Shown piece by piece: positions 1 through 7,113 of a DNA stretch of 16,570 bases; position 1 is the stretch's first letter, and the number at the start of each line of letters is the position of its first letter. Where the stretch lies: NCBI GenBank assembly GCA_946480345.1, contig CAMLJR010000057.1, forward strand, positions 1 to 16,570, read 5' to 3'. The notes under the pieces were generated by a model. It had not been told where the DNA came from, did not search any database, and worked only from the letters and a program-made list of their open reading frames with translations. The DNA is from an uncultured Spongiibacteraceae bacterium (GTDB lineage: Bacteria > Pseudomonadota > Gammaproteobacteria > Pseudomonadales > CAMLJR01). Both the position numbers and the translations under genes were made by a program.

Positions 1-1260
1 GATGGGGCGTTAAAAGTTATTGCCCGATTGCGCGCAGGTGGTTTTCAGGCCTATCTGGTAGGCGGCGGCGTGCGGGATTTGCTGCTCGGCGGCCATCCCA
101 AAGATTTCGATGTCGCCACCGATGCGCATCCCGAGCAAATCCGCGAGCTGTTCCGCAATAGTCGTGTCATCGGCCGCCGTTTCAAAATCGTGCATGTGCG
201 TTTTGGCCCGGAAATTATCGAAGTAACGACGTTTCGCGGCAGCCACGCCCCGATTGACGACGATGAAGTGCAACAACAACCAAGCACAAATCAATCGGCG
301 CGCAGCGAACATGGCATGCTGCTGCGCGACAATGTGTACGGCACGATTGAAGAAGACGCGGTGCGCCGCGATTTCACCGTCAACGCGCTGTATTACACCA
401 CCGAGAATTTTGCCGTTTACGACTACACCGGCGGGATGCGCGATTTACAGCAGCGCCTGCTGCGGATAATCGGCGACCCCGCCACACGCTATCGCGAAGA
501 CCCGGTCCGCATGCTGCGCGCCGCGCGCTTCGCGGCAAAGCTCGATTTCACGATTGAACCGACCACCGCTGCGCCCATTCCAAAGCTCGCCAACTTACTG
601 ACCGCGATTCCCCCGGCACGCATGTTCGATGAAGTATTGAAATTGTTCATGGCGGGTTACGGCGAAGCGACTTATCTACAAATGCGCGATCACGGCTTAT
701 TCGCGCCGTTATTTCCGCAGACTGCGGCAGCGATCGAGAGTGGGCAGCCATTAGCCGAAGAACTCATTTTGCAGGCGCTGCGCAATACCGATGAACGAAT
801 TGCCGCCGCAAAACCGGTTACGCCCGCATTTATTTATGCCGCGCTGCTGTGGCCGGCGCTGCAAAAAGAAGTCGCCGATCTGACCGCACAGGGCTTAAAC
901 GAACCCGTGGCGTTGCAGCAAGCGATGCAAATGACGCTGGATCACCAGCTTCGTCACACCGCGATTCCGCGTCGCTTCAGTCAACCGATGCGCGAAATCT
1001 GGGAGATGCAATCGCGGCTGCCGCGTCGCGATGGTCGCCGCATTCAAACGTTGCTCGACCACCCTCGCTTGCGCGCTGCATACGACTTTCTCTTACTGCG
1101 CGAGCAGGCCGGCGAAGCGCTCGGCGATCTCGGCCGCTGGTGGACGGAATTTCTCGCCGCCGACGAGGAGCAGCGTTTGCATTTGTTGCGGCAGGTGGCA
1201 CCGCGCGCGGGTGGGAGTTCTCGTCGCCGACGTCCGCGCAAAACCCGAGTCGAAACGTGA
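1..1260 (+). CDS. pcnB: Poly(A) polymerase I PcnB, 5' end cut off by the window
   Basis: Adds poly(A) tails to RNA 3' ends, which marks RNAs for decay. The reading frame is open from base 1, so the true start lies outside the window; 419 residues remain. The class II nucleotidyltransferase core is near the beginning: LVGGGVRDLLLG, then KDFDV, whose two aspartates are the expected metal ligands. The RNA-binding segment EDPVRMLRAARFAAKL follows in the middle. The C-terminus is a short arginine-rich tail (SSRRRRPRKTR) typical of PcnB and absent from CCA-adding enzymes, the main alternative. The sequence lines up with E. coli PcnB from memory over nearly its whole length. The stop codon overlaps the GTG start of folK, the usual pcnB–folK pairing in gammaproteobacteria, which suggests translational coupling. 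Confidence 0.96.
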   Translation, partial: DGALKVIARLRAGGFQAYLVGGGVRDLLLGGHPKDFDVATDAHPEQIRELFRNSRVIGRRFKIVHVRFGPEIIEVTTFRGSHAPIDDDEVQQQPSTNQSARSEHGMLLRDNVYGTIEEDAVRRDFTVNALYYTTENFAVYDYTGGMRDLQQRLLRIIGDPATRYREDPVRMLRAARFAAKLDFTIEPTTAAPIPKLANLLTAIPPARMFDEVLKLFMAGYGEATYLQMRDHGLFAPLFPQTAAAIESGQPLAEELILQALRNTDERIAAAKPVTPAFIYAALLWPALQKEVADLTAQGLNEPVALQQAMQMTLDHQLRHTAIPRRFSQPMREIWEMQSRLPRRDGRRIQTLLDHPRLRAAYDFLLLREQAGEALGDLGRWWTEFLAADEEQRLHLLRQVAPRAGGSSRRRRPRKTRVET

Positions 1261-1742
1261 TTCGTTGTTTCATCGGCCTCGGCAGCAATCTCGATGAACC
1301 GTTGCAGCAAATCGAGCGCGCGCTGGACGCTCTCGCCGGGCTCGACGGCTCCGCTCTCGGTGCGGTTTCACCGTTTTATCGCAATCCCGCCATCGGCCCG
1401 GGTGAGCAACCCGACTTCATCAACGCCGTTGCGGAACTTGAAACGTCGTTGACTCCGCTTGCGCTGCTCGCGCATTTGCAACGCATCGAAAACTCGCAGG
1501 GTAGAGTAAGAAATGTTCGCTGGGGGGCGCGCACACTCGACCTCGATTTATTGTTGTACGGCGATCAAGTCGTTGCGCTGCCTGAACTCCAAGTGCCGCA
1601 TCCGCGTTTACGCGAACGCAATTTCGTGCTGTATCCATTGCATGATATTGCACCGACATTGATGCTGCCAGATGACACTCCGCTCACCACGCTATTAGAC
1701 TGTTGCTCCGCTCACGGCTTGCAACGGCTCTCACATGTATAG
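1257..1742 (+). CDS. folK: HPPK (6-hydroxymethyl-7,8-dihydropterin pyrophosphokinase), 161 aa
   Basis: Transfers pyrophosphate from ATP to 6-hydroxymethyl-7,8-dihydropterin in folate synthesis. The GTG at 1257 is chosen because it overlaps the pcnB stop (GTGA) and puts the N-terminal strand (IRCFIGLGSNL) where the family has it; a much longer open frame upstream only runs inside pcnB. The HPPK signature RWGARTLDLDLLLYG spans residues 88–102, and Asp95 and Asp97 match the two magnesium-binding aspartates of E. coli HPPK by number. FYRNPAIGPGEQPDFINAV (residues 40–58) is the usual pterin-loop region. Length is normal. No separate Shine-Dalgarno is obvious, which fits coupling to pcnB. The last bases overlap the first possible start of the next gene. 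Confidence 0.96.
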   Translation: MIRCFIGLGSNLDEPLQQIERALDALAGLDGSALGAVSPFYRNPAIGPGEQPDFINAVAELETSLTPLALLAHLQRIENSQGRVRNVRWGARTLDLDLLLYGDQVVALPELQVPHPRLRERNFVLYPLHDIAPTLMLPDDTPLTTLLDCCSAHGLQRLSHV

Positions 1743-1752
1743 AGCTCCAGAC

Positions 1753-2424
1753 ATGGCGACCTCAGCCGATTCACCCGCCCCACTCTTCGAGCCGCCCCGC
1801 TTTGTGGCTATCGAAGGACCTATCGGCGTCGGCAAAACCACGCTCGCGAAACGGTTGGCGCATGTATTCGGACATCAGTTGTTGCTCGAGCAGGCGGAGC
1901 AGAATCCCTTTCTCGAACGCTTCTATCGCAATACCCGGCAAGCGGCACTGGCAACGCAGTTGTTTTTCCTGTTCCAGCGCGTGCAGCAGATTCAGGATTT
2001 ACGTCAGGGCGATCTATTTGCGCCGGCGCATATCGCCGATTTCGTGATGGCGAAAGATCGCTTGTTCGCGCGCCTGAATCTGGATGCCGACGAGTTCGCA
2101 CTGTATGAAAAGGTGTATCAGCAAATGACGCTGGATGCGCCGACGCCAGATCTCGTCATTTACTTGCAAGCGCCGACCGATGTGCTGTTGCAGCGTATTC
2201 GTCAGCGCGGTATCGGCTATGAGCAGAGTATCGATGCCGTCTATCTCGACAAGATCAACGCGGCTTATAGCGAGTTTTTCCTGTATTACGACGATGCGCC
2301 GCTGCTGATCGTCAATGCCGCGCAAATCGATTTTGCCAACGGCGAGCGCGATTTCAATCTGCTACTCGATTACATCGGCTCTGTTCGTCGCGGCCGTCAT
2401 TATTTCAATCCCACCATTATTTAA
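1753..2424 (+). CDS. Deoxynucleoside kinase (dNK/dGK/dAK family), 223 aa
   Basis: Phosphorylates deoxynucleosides, probably deoxyadenosine or deoxyguanosine, for salvage into dNTPs. With the ATG at 1753, the Walker A loop GPIGVGKTT covers residues 22–30. The family's DR pair in KDRLFARLNL is at Asp102–Arg103. The arginine-rich lid QRIRQRGIGYEQ starts near residue 147 and carries the phosphate-binding arginines and following glutamate. An in-frame ATG at 1735 would add six residues and overlap folK by eight bases; 1753 is preferred because AGAG lies eight bases upstream, but the choice is uncertain. The C-terminus lies 21 bases before panB, so it is probably co-transcribed with folK and panB. 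Thymidylate kinase was considered, but the DR and lid layout fits dNK better. The base specificity cannot be read from sequence. Confidence 0.88.
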   Translation: MATSADSPAPLFEPPRFVAIEGPIGVGKTTLAKRLAHVFGHQLLLEQAEQNPFLERFYRNTRQAALATQLFFLFQRVQQIQDLRQGDLFAPAHIADFVMAKDRLFARLNLDADEFALYEKVYQQMTLDAPTPDLVIYLQAPTDVLLQRIRQRGIGYEQSIDAVYLDKINAAYSEFFLYYDDAPLLIVNAAQIDFANGERDFNLLLDYIGSVRRGRHYFNPTII

Positions 2425-2445
2425 ATCGCATCCGAGGTAAGCGCC

Positions 2446-3237
2446 ATGCCGAACGTCAGCATCACGCAGCTGCAGGCCATGAAAAATGCCGGCGAAAAAT
2501 TCGCCGTGCTGACCGCCTACGACTCGACTTTTGCCAAAACCATCGGCGAAGCCGGGGTCGAGGTTATCCTCGTTGGCGATACGCTCGGCATGCTGGTACA
2601 AGGTCATGGCAGCACCCTGCCGGTCAGTGTGGATGAAATGGCGTATCACATCGGTTGCGTTGCGCGCGGCAATTCGGGATGCCTGATCATTGGTGACTTG
2701 CCCTTCGGCAGCTATGCATTGCCTGCGCAAGCACTCGACAGCGCCGCGGAACTGATGCGTGCCGGTGCGCATGTCGTAAAACTGGAAGGCGGCGAATGGT
2801 TGCTCGAAACAATTTCACTGATGACCGAGCGTGGCATTCCCGTCTGCGCACACCTTGGCCTCACTCCGCAGTCGGTCAATGCATTTGGCGGCTATAAAGT
2901 GCAGGGACGACAGCCCGAACAGGCGCGCAAGATTCTGGAGGATGCAAAAGCGGTCGAGGCGGCCGGTGCATCGTTGCTGGTTCTCGAATGCGTGCCTCAT
3001 CAACTTGCGCGCGAAATCACTGCGGCATTGACCATTCCCACCATCGGCATTGGCGCCGGCCCGGGTACCGATGCGCAAGTGCTGGTGCTGCACGATATGC
3101 TCGGGATGAACCATCGTCCGCCCAAGTTCGTCCGCAACTTTATGACCGGCGCCGGCGGCATTCGCGAAGCGTTCGCCGGTTACGCCAAGGCCGTTAAAGA
3201 CGGCTCATTTCCCGCGCCCGAGCACTGCTATGAGTAG
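2446..3237 (+). CDS. panB: Ketopantoate hydroxymethyltransferase PanB, 263 aa
   Basis: Transfers a one-carbon unit from 5,10-methylene-tetrahydrofolate to 2-oxoisovalerate, giving ketopantoate, the first committed step of pantothenate synthesis. The magnesium ligands known from E. coli PanB are all present at the same numbers: Asp45 (in [12 protein letters not shown]), Asp84 (in [10 protein letters not shown]) and Glu114 (in VKLEGG). The catalytic base Glu181 is also present (in LLVLECVP). [21 protein letters not shown] near the C-terminus is the other family hallmark. GAGG about a dozen bases before the ATG supports the start. Its folate cofactor links it loosely to folK upstream. No terminator follows; the next pan gene is 290 bases away with its own candidate promoter. 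Confidence 0.97.
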   Translation: MPNVSITQLQAMKNAGEKFAVLTAYDSTFAKTIGEAGVEVILVGDTLGMLVQGHGSTLPVSVDEMAYHIGCVARGNSGCLIIGDLPFGSYALPAQALDSAAELMRAGAHVVKLEGGEWLLETISLMTERGIPVCAHLGLTPQSVNAFGGYKVQGRQPEQARKILEDAKAVEAAGASLLVLECVPHQLAREITAALTIPTIGIGAGPGTDAQVLVLHDMLGMNHRPPKFVRNFMTGAGGIREAFAGYAKAVKDGSFPAPEHCYE

Positions 3238-3315
3238 AGCCGCCGCATCCTCGGTAGCATCGCCGCCACTTTTTGGCACAACGGTCAACTCCATCACAAA
3301 TTTTTGCTTCTTTAA

Positions 3316-3342
3316 GTAACAAATGAGTGAACAATTTGTTAC
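3316..3342. promoter_or_regulatory. Dyad-symmetric site upstream of the panC promoter
   Basis: Perfect 9-bp arms GTAACAAAT (3316–3324) and ATTTGTTAC (3334–3342) are separated by nine bases. The dyad ends nine bases before the proposed -35 box of panC, a common position for an activator or repressor. The arms are AT-rich and no T-run follows, so a terminator is unlikely. The binding protein is unknown. The symmetry is read directly; the operator role is inferred. Confidence 0.45.
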
Positions 3343-3351
3343 CAAAAATCG

Positions 3352-3380
3352 TTGAACCCACCTTTTGATTACGGCATACT
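3352..3380 (+). promoter_or_regulatory. Candidate sigma-70 promoter for panC–panD
   Basis: TTGAAC (3352–3357) and CATACT (3375–3380) each match four of six consensus bases and are 17 bases apart. The predicted transcript would start near 3387 and carry a leader of roughly 140 bases ahead of panC. Position in the only sizeable gap of the pan cluster supports it. Confidence 0.5.
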
Positions 3381-3396
3381 CTGCCGCCACTGGCAT

Positions 3397-3419
3397 AACT
3401 GCACAGATTATGTGCAGTT
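3397..3419 (+). promoter_or_regulatory. Hairpin in the panC leader
   Basis: Perfect 9-bp inverted repeat AACTGCACA / TGTGCAGTT around the loop GATTA, lying just after the predicted panC transcription start. No T-run follows, so it is not a simple terminator. It could stabilise the 5' end of the mRNA or, as DNA, bind a dimeric regulator. Confidence 0.45.
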
Positions 3420-3508
3420 GCGGATGCTCTGACCGCGTAATGCCATGTCGCGGAGCGGCTCACGGATCGGCGTTGCTAAATCGGTAATTGGCTTTCATCA
3501 ACCGCATT

Positions 3509-3521
3509 CCCAACTGTTGGG
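3509..3521 (+). promoter_or_regulatory. Small hairpin over the panC ribosome-binding region
   Basis: CCCAAC and GTTGGG pair around a central T, six bases before the panC ATG. The only G-rich stretch that could serve as a Shine-Dalgarno (GGGTG) is partly in the right arm, so pairing could hide it. In RNA the stem would be about five base pairs with a three-base loop, so it is weak on its own. Confidence 0.35.
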
Positions 3522-3527
3522 TGTGAT

Positions 3528-4412
3528 ATGAAAATAGTTGCGAAATCCGCAGAATTACGCGCCGCCATTGCCGCCGACCGAAGCGTCGGCAAACGCATTG
3601 CATTTGTGCCGACGATGGGCAATCTGCATGAAGGCCATCTGCAACTCGTACGCCGCGCCAAGAAAATCGCGGATATCGTAGTCGTCAGCATTTTCGTCAA
3701 TCCATTGCAGTTCGGCCCGACCGAAGATCTCGACAAATACCCCCGCACCCTCGCCGCCGATAAGGAAAAGCTGTTTGGCGAAGGCGCTAACTATCTGTTC
3801 ACTCCCGGCGTCGAGGAAATGTATCCGAACGGCGTCGATGCACAGACCCGAATTACCGTTCCCGAATTGTCCGATACGCTGTGCGGCGCGAGCCGCCCCG
3901 GCCACTTTAGTGGCGTTGCCACCGTCGTCACGAAGCTGTTTCAGATCGTGCAGCCGGATGTCGCCATATTCGGTAAGAAAGATTTCCAGCAGCTCGCGAT
4001 TATTCGCAAGCTAACCTCCGACTTATGCATGCCGATTCAAATCCTCGGCGTCGAAACCGCGCGCGCTACCGATGGGCTCGCGCTCAGCTCTCGCAATGGT
4101 TATTTAACCGCAGAGGAGCGTTCGCTGGCGCCAGCGTTGCATAGCGCGTTGCAAGAATGTCGCGAGGCGATTGCCTGCGGGTTCGATAGTTATGCAGACC
4201 TCGAAAATCATGCGCGCGAAACCTTGCAAATCGCCGGATTCAAACCAGACTACTTTTCCATTCGGGACGCGCGCACGCTCGGCCCGGTCACGTTGAATAC
4301 TGAACAGCTGGTGATTCTTGCTGCCGCCTATTTGGGGCGCACCCGTCTGATCGACAACGTCACTCTCAACCTCAACCCCAGCCAGGACTGGGGTATGTTG
4401 GCCGCCGGTTAA
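3528..4412 (+). CDS. panC: Pantothenate synthetase PanC, 294 aa
   Basis: Joins pantoate and beta-alanine with ATP, through a pantoyl-adenylate intermediate, to give pantothenate. The HIGH-like nucleotide-binding motif MGNLHEGH is at residues 30–37, followed by [24 protein letters not shown]. The KMSKS-like element is LSSRNGYL near residues 186–193, and [18 protein letters not shown] and FGKKDFQQL are both strongly conserved in the family. The N-terminus begins where E. coli PanC does, supporting the ATG at 3528. The Shine-Dalgarno is poor: GGGTG lies inside a small hairpin, CCCAAC T GTTGGG, at 3509–3521. The C-terminal tail ([14 protein letters not shown]) is about ten residues longer than in E. 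coli. panD follows after 42 bases. Confidence 0.97.
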   Translation: MKIVAKSAELRAAIAADRSVGKRIAFVPTMGNLHEGHLQLVRRAKKIADIVVVSIFVNPLQFGPTEDLDKYPRTLAADKEKLFGEGANYLFTPGVEEMYPNGVDAQTRITVPELSDTLCGASRPGHFSGVATVVTKLFQIVQPDVAIFGKKDFQQLAIIRKLTSDLCMPIQILGVETARATDGLALSSRNGYLTAEERSLAPALHSALQECREAIACGFDSYADLENHARETLQIAGFKPDYFSIRDARTLGPVTLNTEQLVILAAAYLGRTRLIDNVTLNLNPSQDWGMLAAG

Positions 4413-4454
4413 CCCGTTTCAGGCCGCGTTAACCGTTTTTCGAGGAATCGCCCG

Positions 4455-4835
4455 ATGTTTTCAACGATGCTGAAATGCAAACTTCATAAAGCGCGCGTGA
4501 CCCACGCGGTGCTGCACTACGAAGGATCGTGTGCAATCGATGGCCGCCTGCTCGATATGGCCGGTATTCGCGAATACGAACAGATTCAGATTTACAACAT
4601 CACCAATGGCGAACGCTTCACCACTTACGCGATTCGCGGCGAAGAAGGCTCGCGGATGATCTCGATCAACGGCGCCGCTGCGCATAAAGCGAACGTCGAC
4701 GATGTCATCATCATTTGCGCTTACGGCACCTACTCGGAAGCCGAGCTGATCAACTTCAAGCCGCGCCTGATTTATATGAACGCCGATAACAGCGTCAGCC
4801 ACGCCGCGAATGCAATTCCGCTGCAAGTCGCCTGA
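4455..4835 (+). CDS. panD: Aspartate 1-decarboxylase PanD precursor, 126 aa
   Basis: Makes beta-alanine from aspartate for PanC. The enzyme is pyruvoyl-dependent and self-cleaves; the cleavage site Gly24–Ser25 (YEGSCAID) is intact, giving a short beta chain and a longer alpha chain capped by pyruvoyl. Lys9, His11, Arg54 and Tyr58 match active-site positions of E. coli PanD by number. GAGGAA precedes the ATG at a good distance. The gene is probably co-transcribed with panC (42-base gap) and ends at a strong terminator. E. coli PanD needs the helper PanZ for maturation; no such gene is visible here, which says nothing about the rest of the genome. Confidence 0.97.
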   Translation: MFSTMLKCKLHKARVTHAVLHYEGSCAIDGRLLDMAGIREYEQIQIYNITNGERFTTYAIRGEEGSRMISINGAAAHKANVDDVIIICAYGTYSEAELINFKPRLIYMNADNSVSHAANAIPLQVA

Positions 4836-4848
4836 TAGAGCTGTTGTT

Positions 4849-4875
4849 AAAAAGGGCCTTTGAAGGCCCTTTTTT
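4849..4875 (+). terminator. Rho-independent terminator after panD
   Basis: An 11-bp stem (AAAAAGGGCCT pairing with AGGCCCTTTTT) around the loop TTGA, ending in a T-run. It lies 13 bases after the panD stop and closes the panC–panD transcript. The A-run on the left arm means it may also work on the opposite strand. Confidence 0.92.
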
Positions 4876-4891
4876 ATTGCTTCGATTTTTT

Positions 4892-4962
4892 CTAGGGAGC
4901 CTCTGAAAAACGTAGAGCGATGCAGGAAGCCAAAGCCGAGCAGTTTTTCAGAGACGCCCTAG
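4892..4962. mobile_element. Small MITE-like element with CTAG flanks
   Basis: Terminal inverted repeats of 16 bp, GGAGCCTCTGAAAAAC (4896–4911) and the reverse complement of GGCGTCTCTGAAAAAC (4943–4958), match at 14 of 16 positions and enclose 31 bases with no coding capacity. Both ends abut CTAG, a plausible 4-bp target duplication of the YTAR type known for IS5-family transposases. CTAG is its own reverse complement, so it could equally be part of the inverted repeats. It lies right after the panD terminator. No second copy is seen in the window. A plain leader hairpin for acs is the alternative reading. Confidence 0.6.
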
Positions 4963-5021
4963 TCCATCTTCGGGATTTAGTTTAAGTACCAATTCGGTTA
5001 GCTTATCGCCTCGCAATTTTT

Positions 5022-5041
5022 TGATGGAACACGCTCCATCA
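5022..5041 (+). promoter_or_regulatory. Inverted repeat upstream of acs
   Basis: TGATGGA (5022–5028) and TCCATCA (5035–5041) form perfect 7-bp arms with six bases between them, about 55 bases before the acs start. It follows a run of six T's, so it is no plus-strand terminator. It may be a leader hairpin or a protein site. No convincing acs promoter was found in 4963–5095. Confidence 0.35.
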
Positions 5042-5095
5042 CTACTCCAAACACCGAATCCTCACTCGAACATCCAGCTACAGGGCCGATCGATC

Positions 5096-7033
5096 ATGCA
5101 CGGAATCAAAAATCATCCCGTCCCCGCCGAACTTGCCGCGAGCGCGCATATTAATCGCGAACGCTACGATGCGATGTACAAGGCATCGGTCGAAACGCCC
5201 GATCAATTCTGGAGCGAACAGGCGAAGCAATTTCTGCAATGGGATCAGCCCTGGAATACCGTTCGCGAGTTCAATTTTCACACCGGCGATGCAAAATGGT
5301 TCGCCGGCGGCAAGCTCAACGTCACGGTCAATTGCATCGATCGCCATCTCGCCAAACGCGGCGATCAAACCGCGCTGATCTGGGAAGGCGATGATCCTTC
5401 CATCGACAGCAAAATCACTTATCGACAATTACACGAGTCGGTCTGCCGTCTCGCCAATGTGCTGAAGCAGCATGGCGTTAAAAAAGGCGATCGCGTCTGC
5501 ATCTACATGCCGATGATCCCGGAGGCGACATACGCAATGCTGGCGTGCGCGCGCATCGGCGCGATTCACTCGGTGGTGTTCGGCGGCTTTTCGCCGGAAG
5601 CATTGAAAGACCGCATTCTCGATTCGGATTGCCGCGTCGTGCTGACTGCCGATGAAGGCTTGCGCGGTGGCAAGCATGTTCCGCTGAAAGCGAATGTCGA
5701 TACCGCGCTCACGCATTGTCCGAACGTTAATGCGGTCATCGTCGCGCGTCGCACCGGCAATAACGTGTCTTGGAAAGAAGGCCGCGATGTTTGGTATCAC
5801 GACGCTATCGCCGCCGTCAGCGCCGAATGCGCGCCCGAGCCGATGGATGCGGAAGACCCGCTATTCATCCTCTACACCTCGGGCTCGACCGGCAAACCAA
5901 AAGGCGTGTTGCATACCACTGGCGGCTATCTGCTGATGGCGGCGATGACCCACAAATACACGTTCGATTATCGCGAAGGCGACGTGTACTGGTGCACCGC
6001 CGATGTCGGCTGGGTCACCGGCCACACCTACATCGTGTACGGGCCGCTCGCCAACGGTGGCATCTCATTGATGTTCGAAGGCGTGCCGACGTACCCCGAT
6101 GCCTCGCGCTTCTGGCAGGTCATCGACAAACATCAGGTGAACACGTTTTACACCGCGCCGACCGCATTGCGCGCGCTGATGGGCCTCGGTGATCAGTACG
6201 TGAAAAATACCTCGCGCAAATCGCTGCGCCTGCTGGGTTCGGTCGGCGAGCCGATCAATCCGGAAGCATGGGAATGGTATTTCCAGGAAGTCGGTGAATC
6301 GCGCTGCCCGGTGGTCGATACCTGGTGGCAAACCGAAACCGGCGCGCACATGATCACGCCGTTGCCCGGCGCGACGATGCTGAAACCCGGCTCGGCCACG
6401 TTGCCGTTCTTCGGCGTCGAACCGGTGCTGCTCGATAACGACGGCAAAGAAATTCAAGGCGCGGGCGAAGGCAATCTCGCGATCAAATCCTCGTGGCCGA
6501 GTCAGATTCGCTCGGTATACGGTGATCATCAGCGCATGACCGATACCTATTTCAAACCGTATCCCGGCTATTACTTCACCGGCGACGGCGCACGCCGCGA
6601 CGAAGATGGTTACTACTGGATCACCGGTCGCGTCGACGATGTACTAAATGTGTCCGGCCATCGCATGGGTACTGCCGAAGTCGAGAGCGCATTAGTGCTG
6701 CACGATGCGGTCGCCGAAGCAGCGGTAGTCGGCTATCCACACGACATCAAAGGCCAGGGCATCTACGCATACGTCACGTTGATGACCGGCGTCGAGCCGA
6801 GCGAGGAATTGCGCAAAGAATTGATTGCCATCTGCGCCGAAGAAATTGGCCACATTGCCAAGCCCGACAAAATTCAGTGGGCTCCCGGCTTACCGAAAAC
6901 GCGCTCGGGCAAAATCATGCGGCGTATTCTGCGCAAGATCGCGGCTAACGAAATTGAAAACCTCGGCGATACTTCGACGCTCGCCGATCCGAGCGTAGTG
7001 CAACAGTTGATCGACAATCGCTTGAATAAATAG
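5096..7033 (+). CDS. acs: Acetyl-CoA synthetase Acs (AMP-forming), 645 aa
   Basis: Activates acetate to acetyl-CoA through acetyl-AMP, allowing growth on acetate and recapture of excreted acetate. The adenylate-forming motif [11 protein letters not shown] is at residues 260–270; [17 protein letters not shown] and [20 protein letters not shown] follow in family order. The C-terminal [11 protein letters not shown] carries Lys606, equivalent to the lysine that protein acetylation uses to switch off E. coli and Salmonella Acs. The ATG at 5096 is chosen because [28 protein letters not shown] aligns with the family N-terminus; an open frame with a TTG at 5021 and ATG at 5024 would add about 25 unrelated residues. 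The Shine-Dalgarno at 5096 is weak (AGGG). In Pseudomonas, as I recall, pgi lies between panD and acs; it is absent here. Confidence 0.96.
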   Translation: MHGIKNHPVPAELAASAHINRERYDAMYKASVETPDQFWSEQAKQFLQWDQPWNTVREFNFHTGDAKWFAGGKLNVTVNCIDRHLAKRGDQTALIWEGDDPSIDSKITYRQLHESVCRLANVLKQHGVKKGDRVCIYMPMIPEATYAMLACARIGAIHSVVFGGFSPEALKDRILDSDCRVVLTADEGLRGGKHVPLKANVDTALTHCPNVNAVIVARRTGNNVSWKEGRDVWYHDAIAAVSAECAPEPMDAEDPLFILYTSGSTGKPKGVLHTTGGYLLMAAMTHKYTFDYREGDVYWCTADVGWVTGHTYIVYGPLANGGISLMFEGVPTYPDASRFWQVIDKHQVNTFYTAPTALRALMGLGDQYVKNTSRKSLRLLGSVGEPINPEAWEWYFQEVGESRCPVVDTWWQTETGAHMITPLPGATMLKPGSATLPFFGVEPVLLDNDGKEIQGAGEGNLAIKSSWPSQIRSVYGDHQRMTDTYFKPYPGYYFTGDGARRDEDGYYWITGRVDDVLNVSGHRMGTAEVESALVLHDAVAEAAVVGYPHDIKGQGIYAYVTLMTGVEPSEELRKELIAICAEEIGHIAKPDKIQWAPGLPKTRSGKIMRRILRKIAANEIENLGDTSTLADPSVVQQLIDNRLNK

Positions 7034-7060
7034 TCCGTAAAAACTAAAAGCCGTAAAAAT

Positions 7061-7089
7061 AAAAAAGGCGGGAAATTCCCGCCTTTTTT
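7061..7089. terminator. Bidirectional terminator between acs and the symporter gene
   Basis: AAAAAAGGCGGGAA pairs with TTCCCGCCTTTTTT, a stem of about 13 bp with a tiny loop. It has T-runs on both strands and serves two convergent genes: acs, ending 27 bases before it, and the symporter gene, ending 24 bases after it. Confidence 0.93.
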
Positions 7090-7113
7090 ATTTCCGCTTT
7101 TTCTCGAAGGCGA

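Noticed and set aside
849..1256. In-frame upstream extension of folK by 136 codons
   Set aside because: It lies wholly inside pcnB in another frame, has arginine/serine-rich shadow composition, and FolK starts naturally at the GTG at 1257.
5021..5095. Longer acs start at TTG 5021 or ATG 5024
   Set aside because: The extra 25 residues do not resemble Acs N-termini and cover an inverted repeat; the ATG at 5096 aligns with the family.
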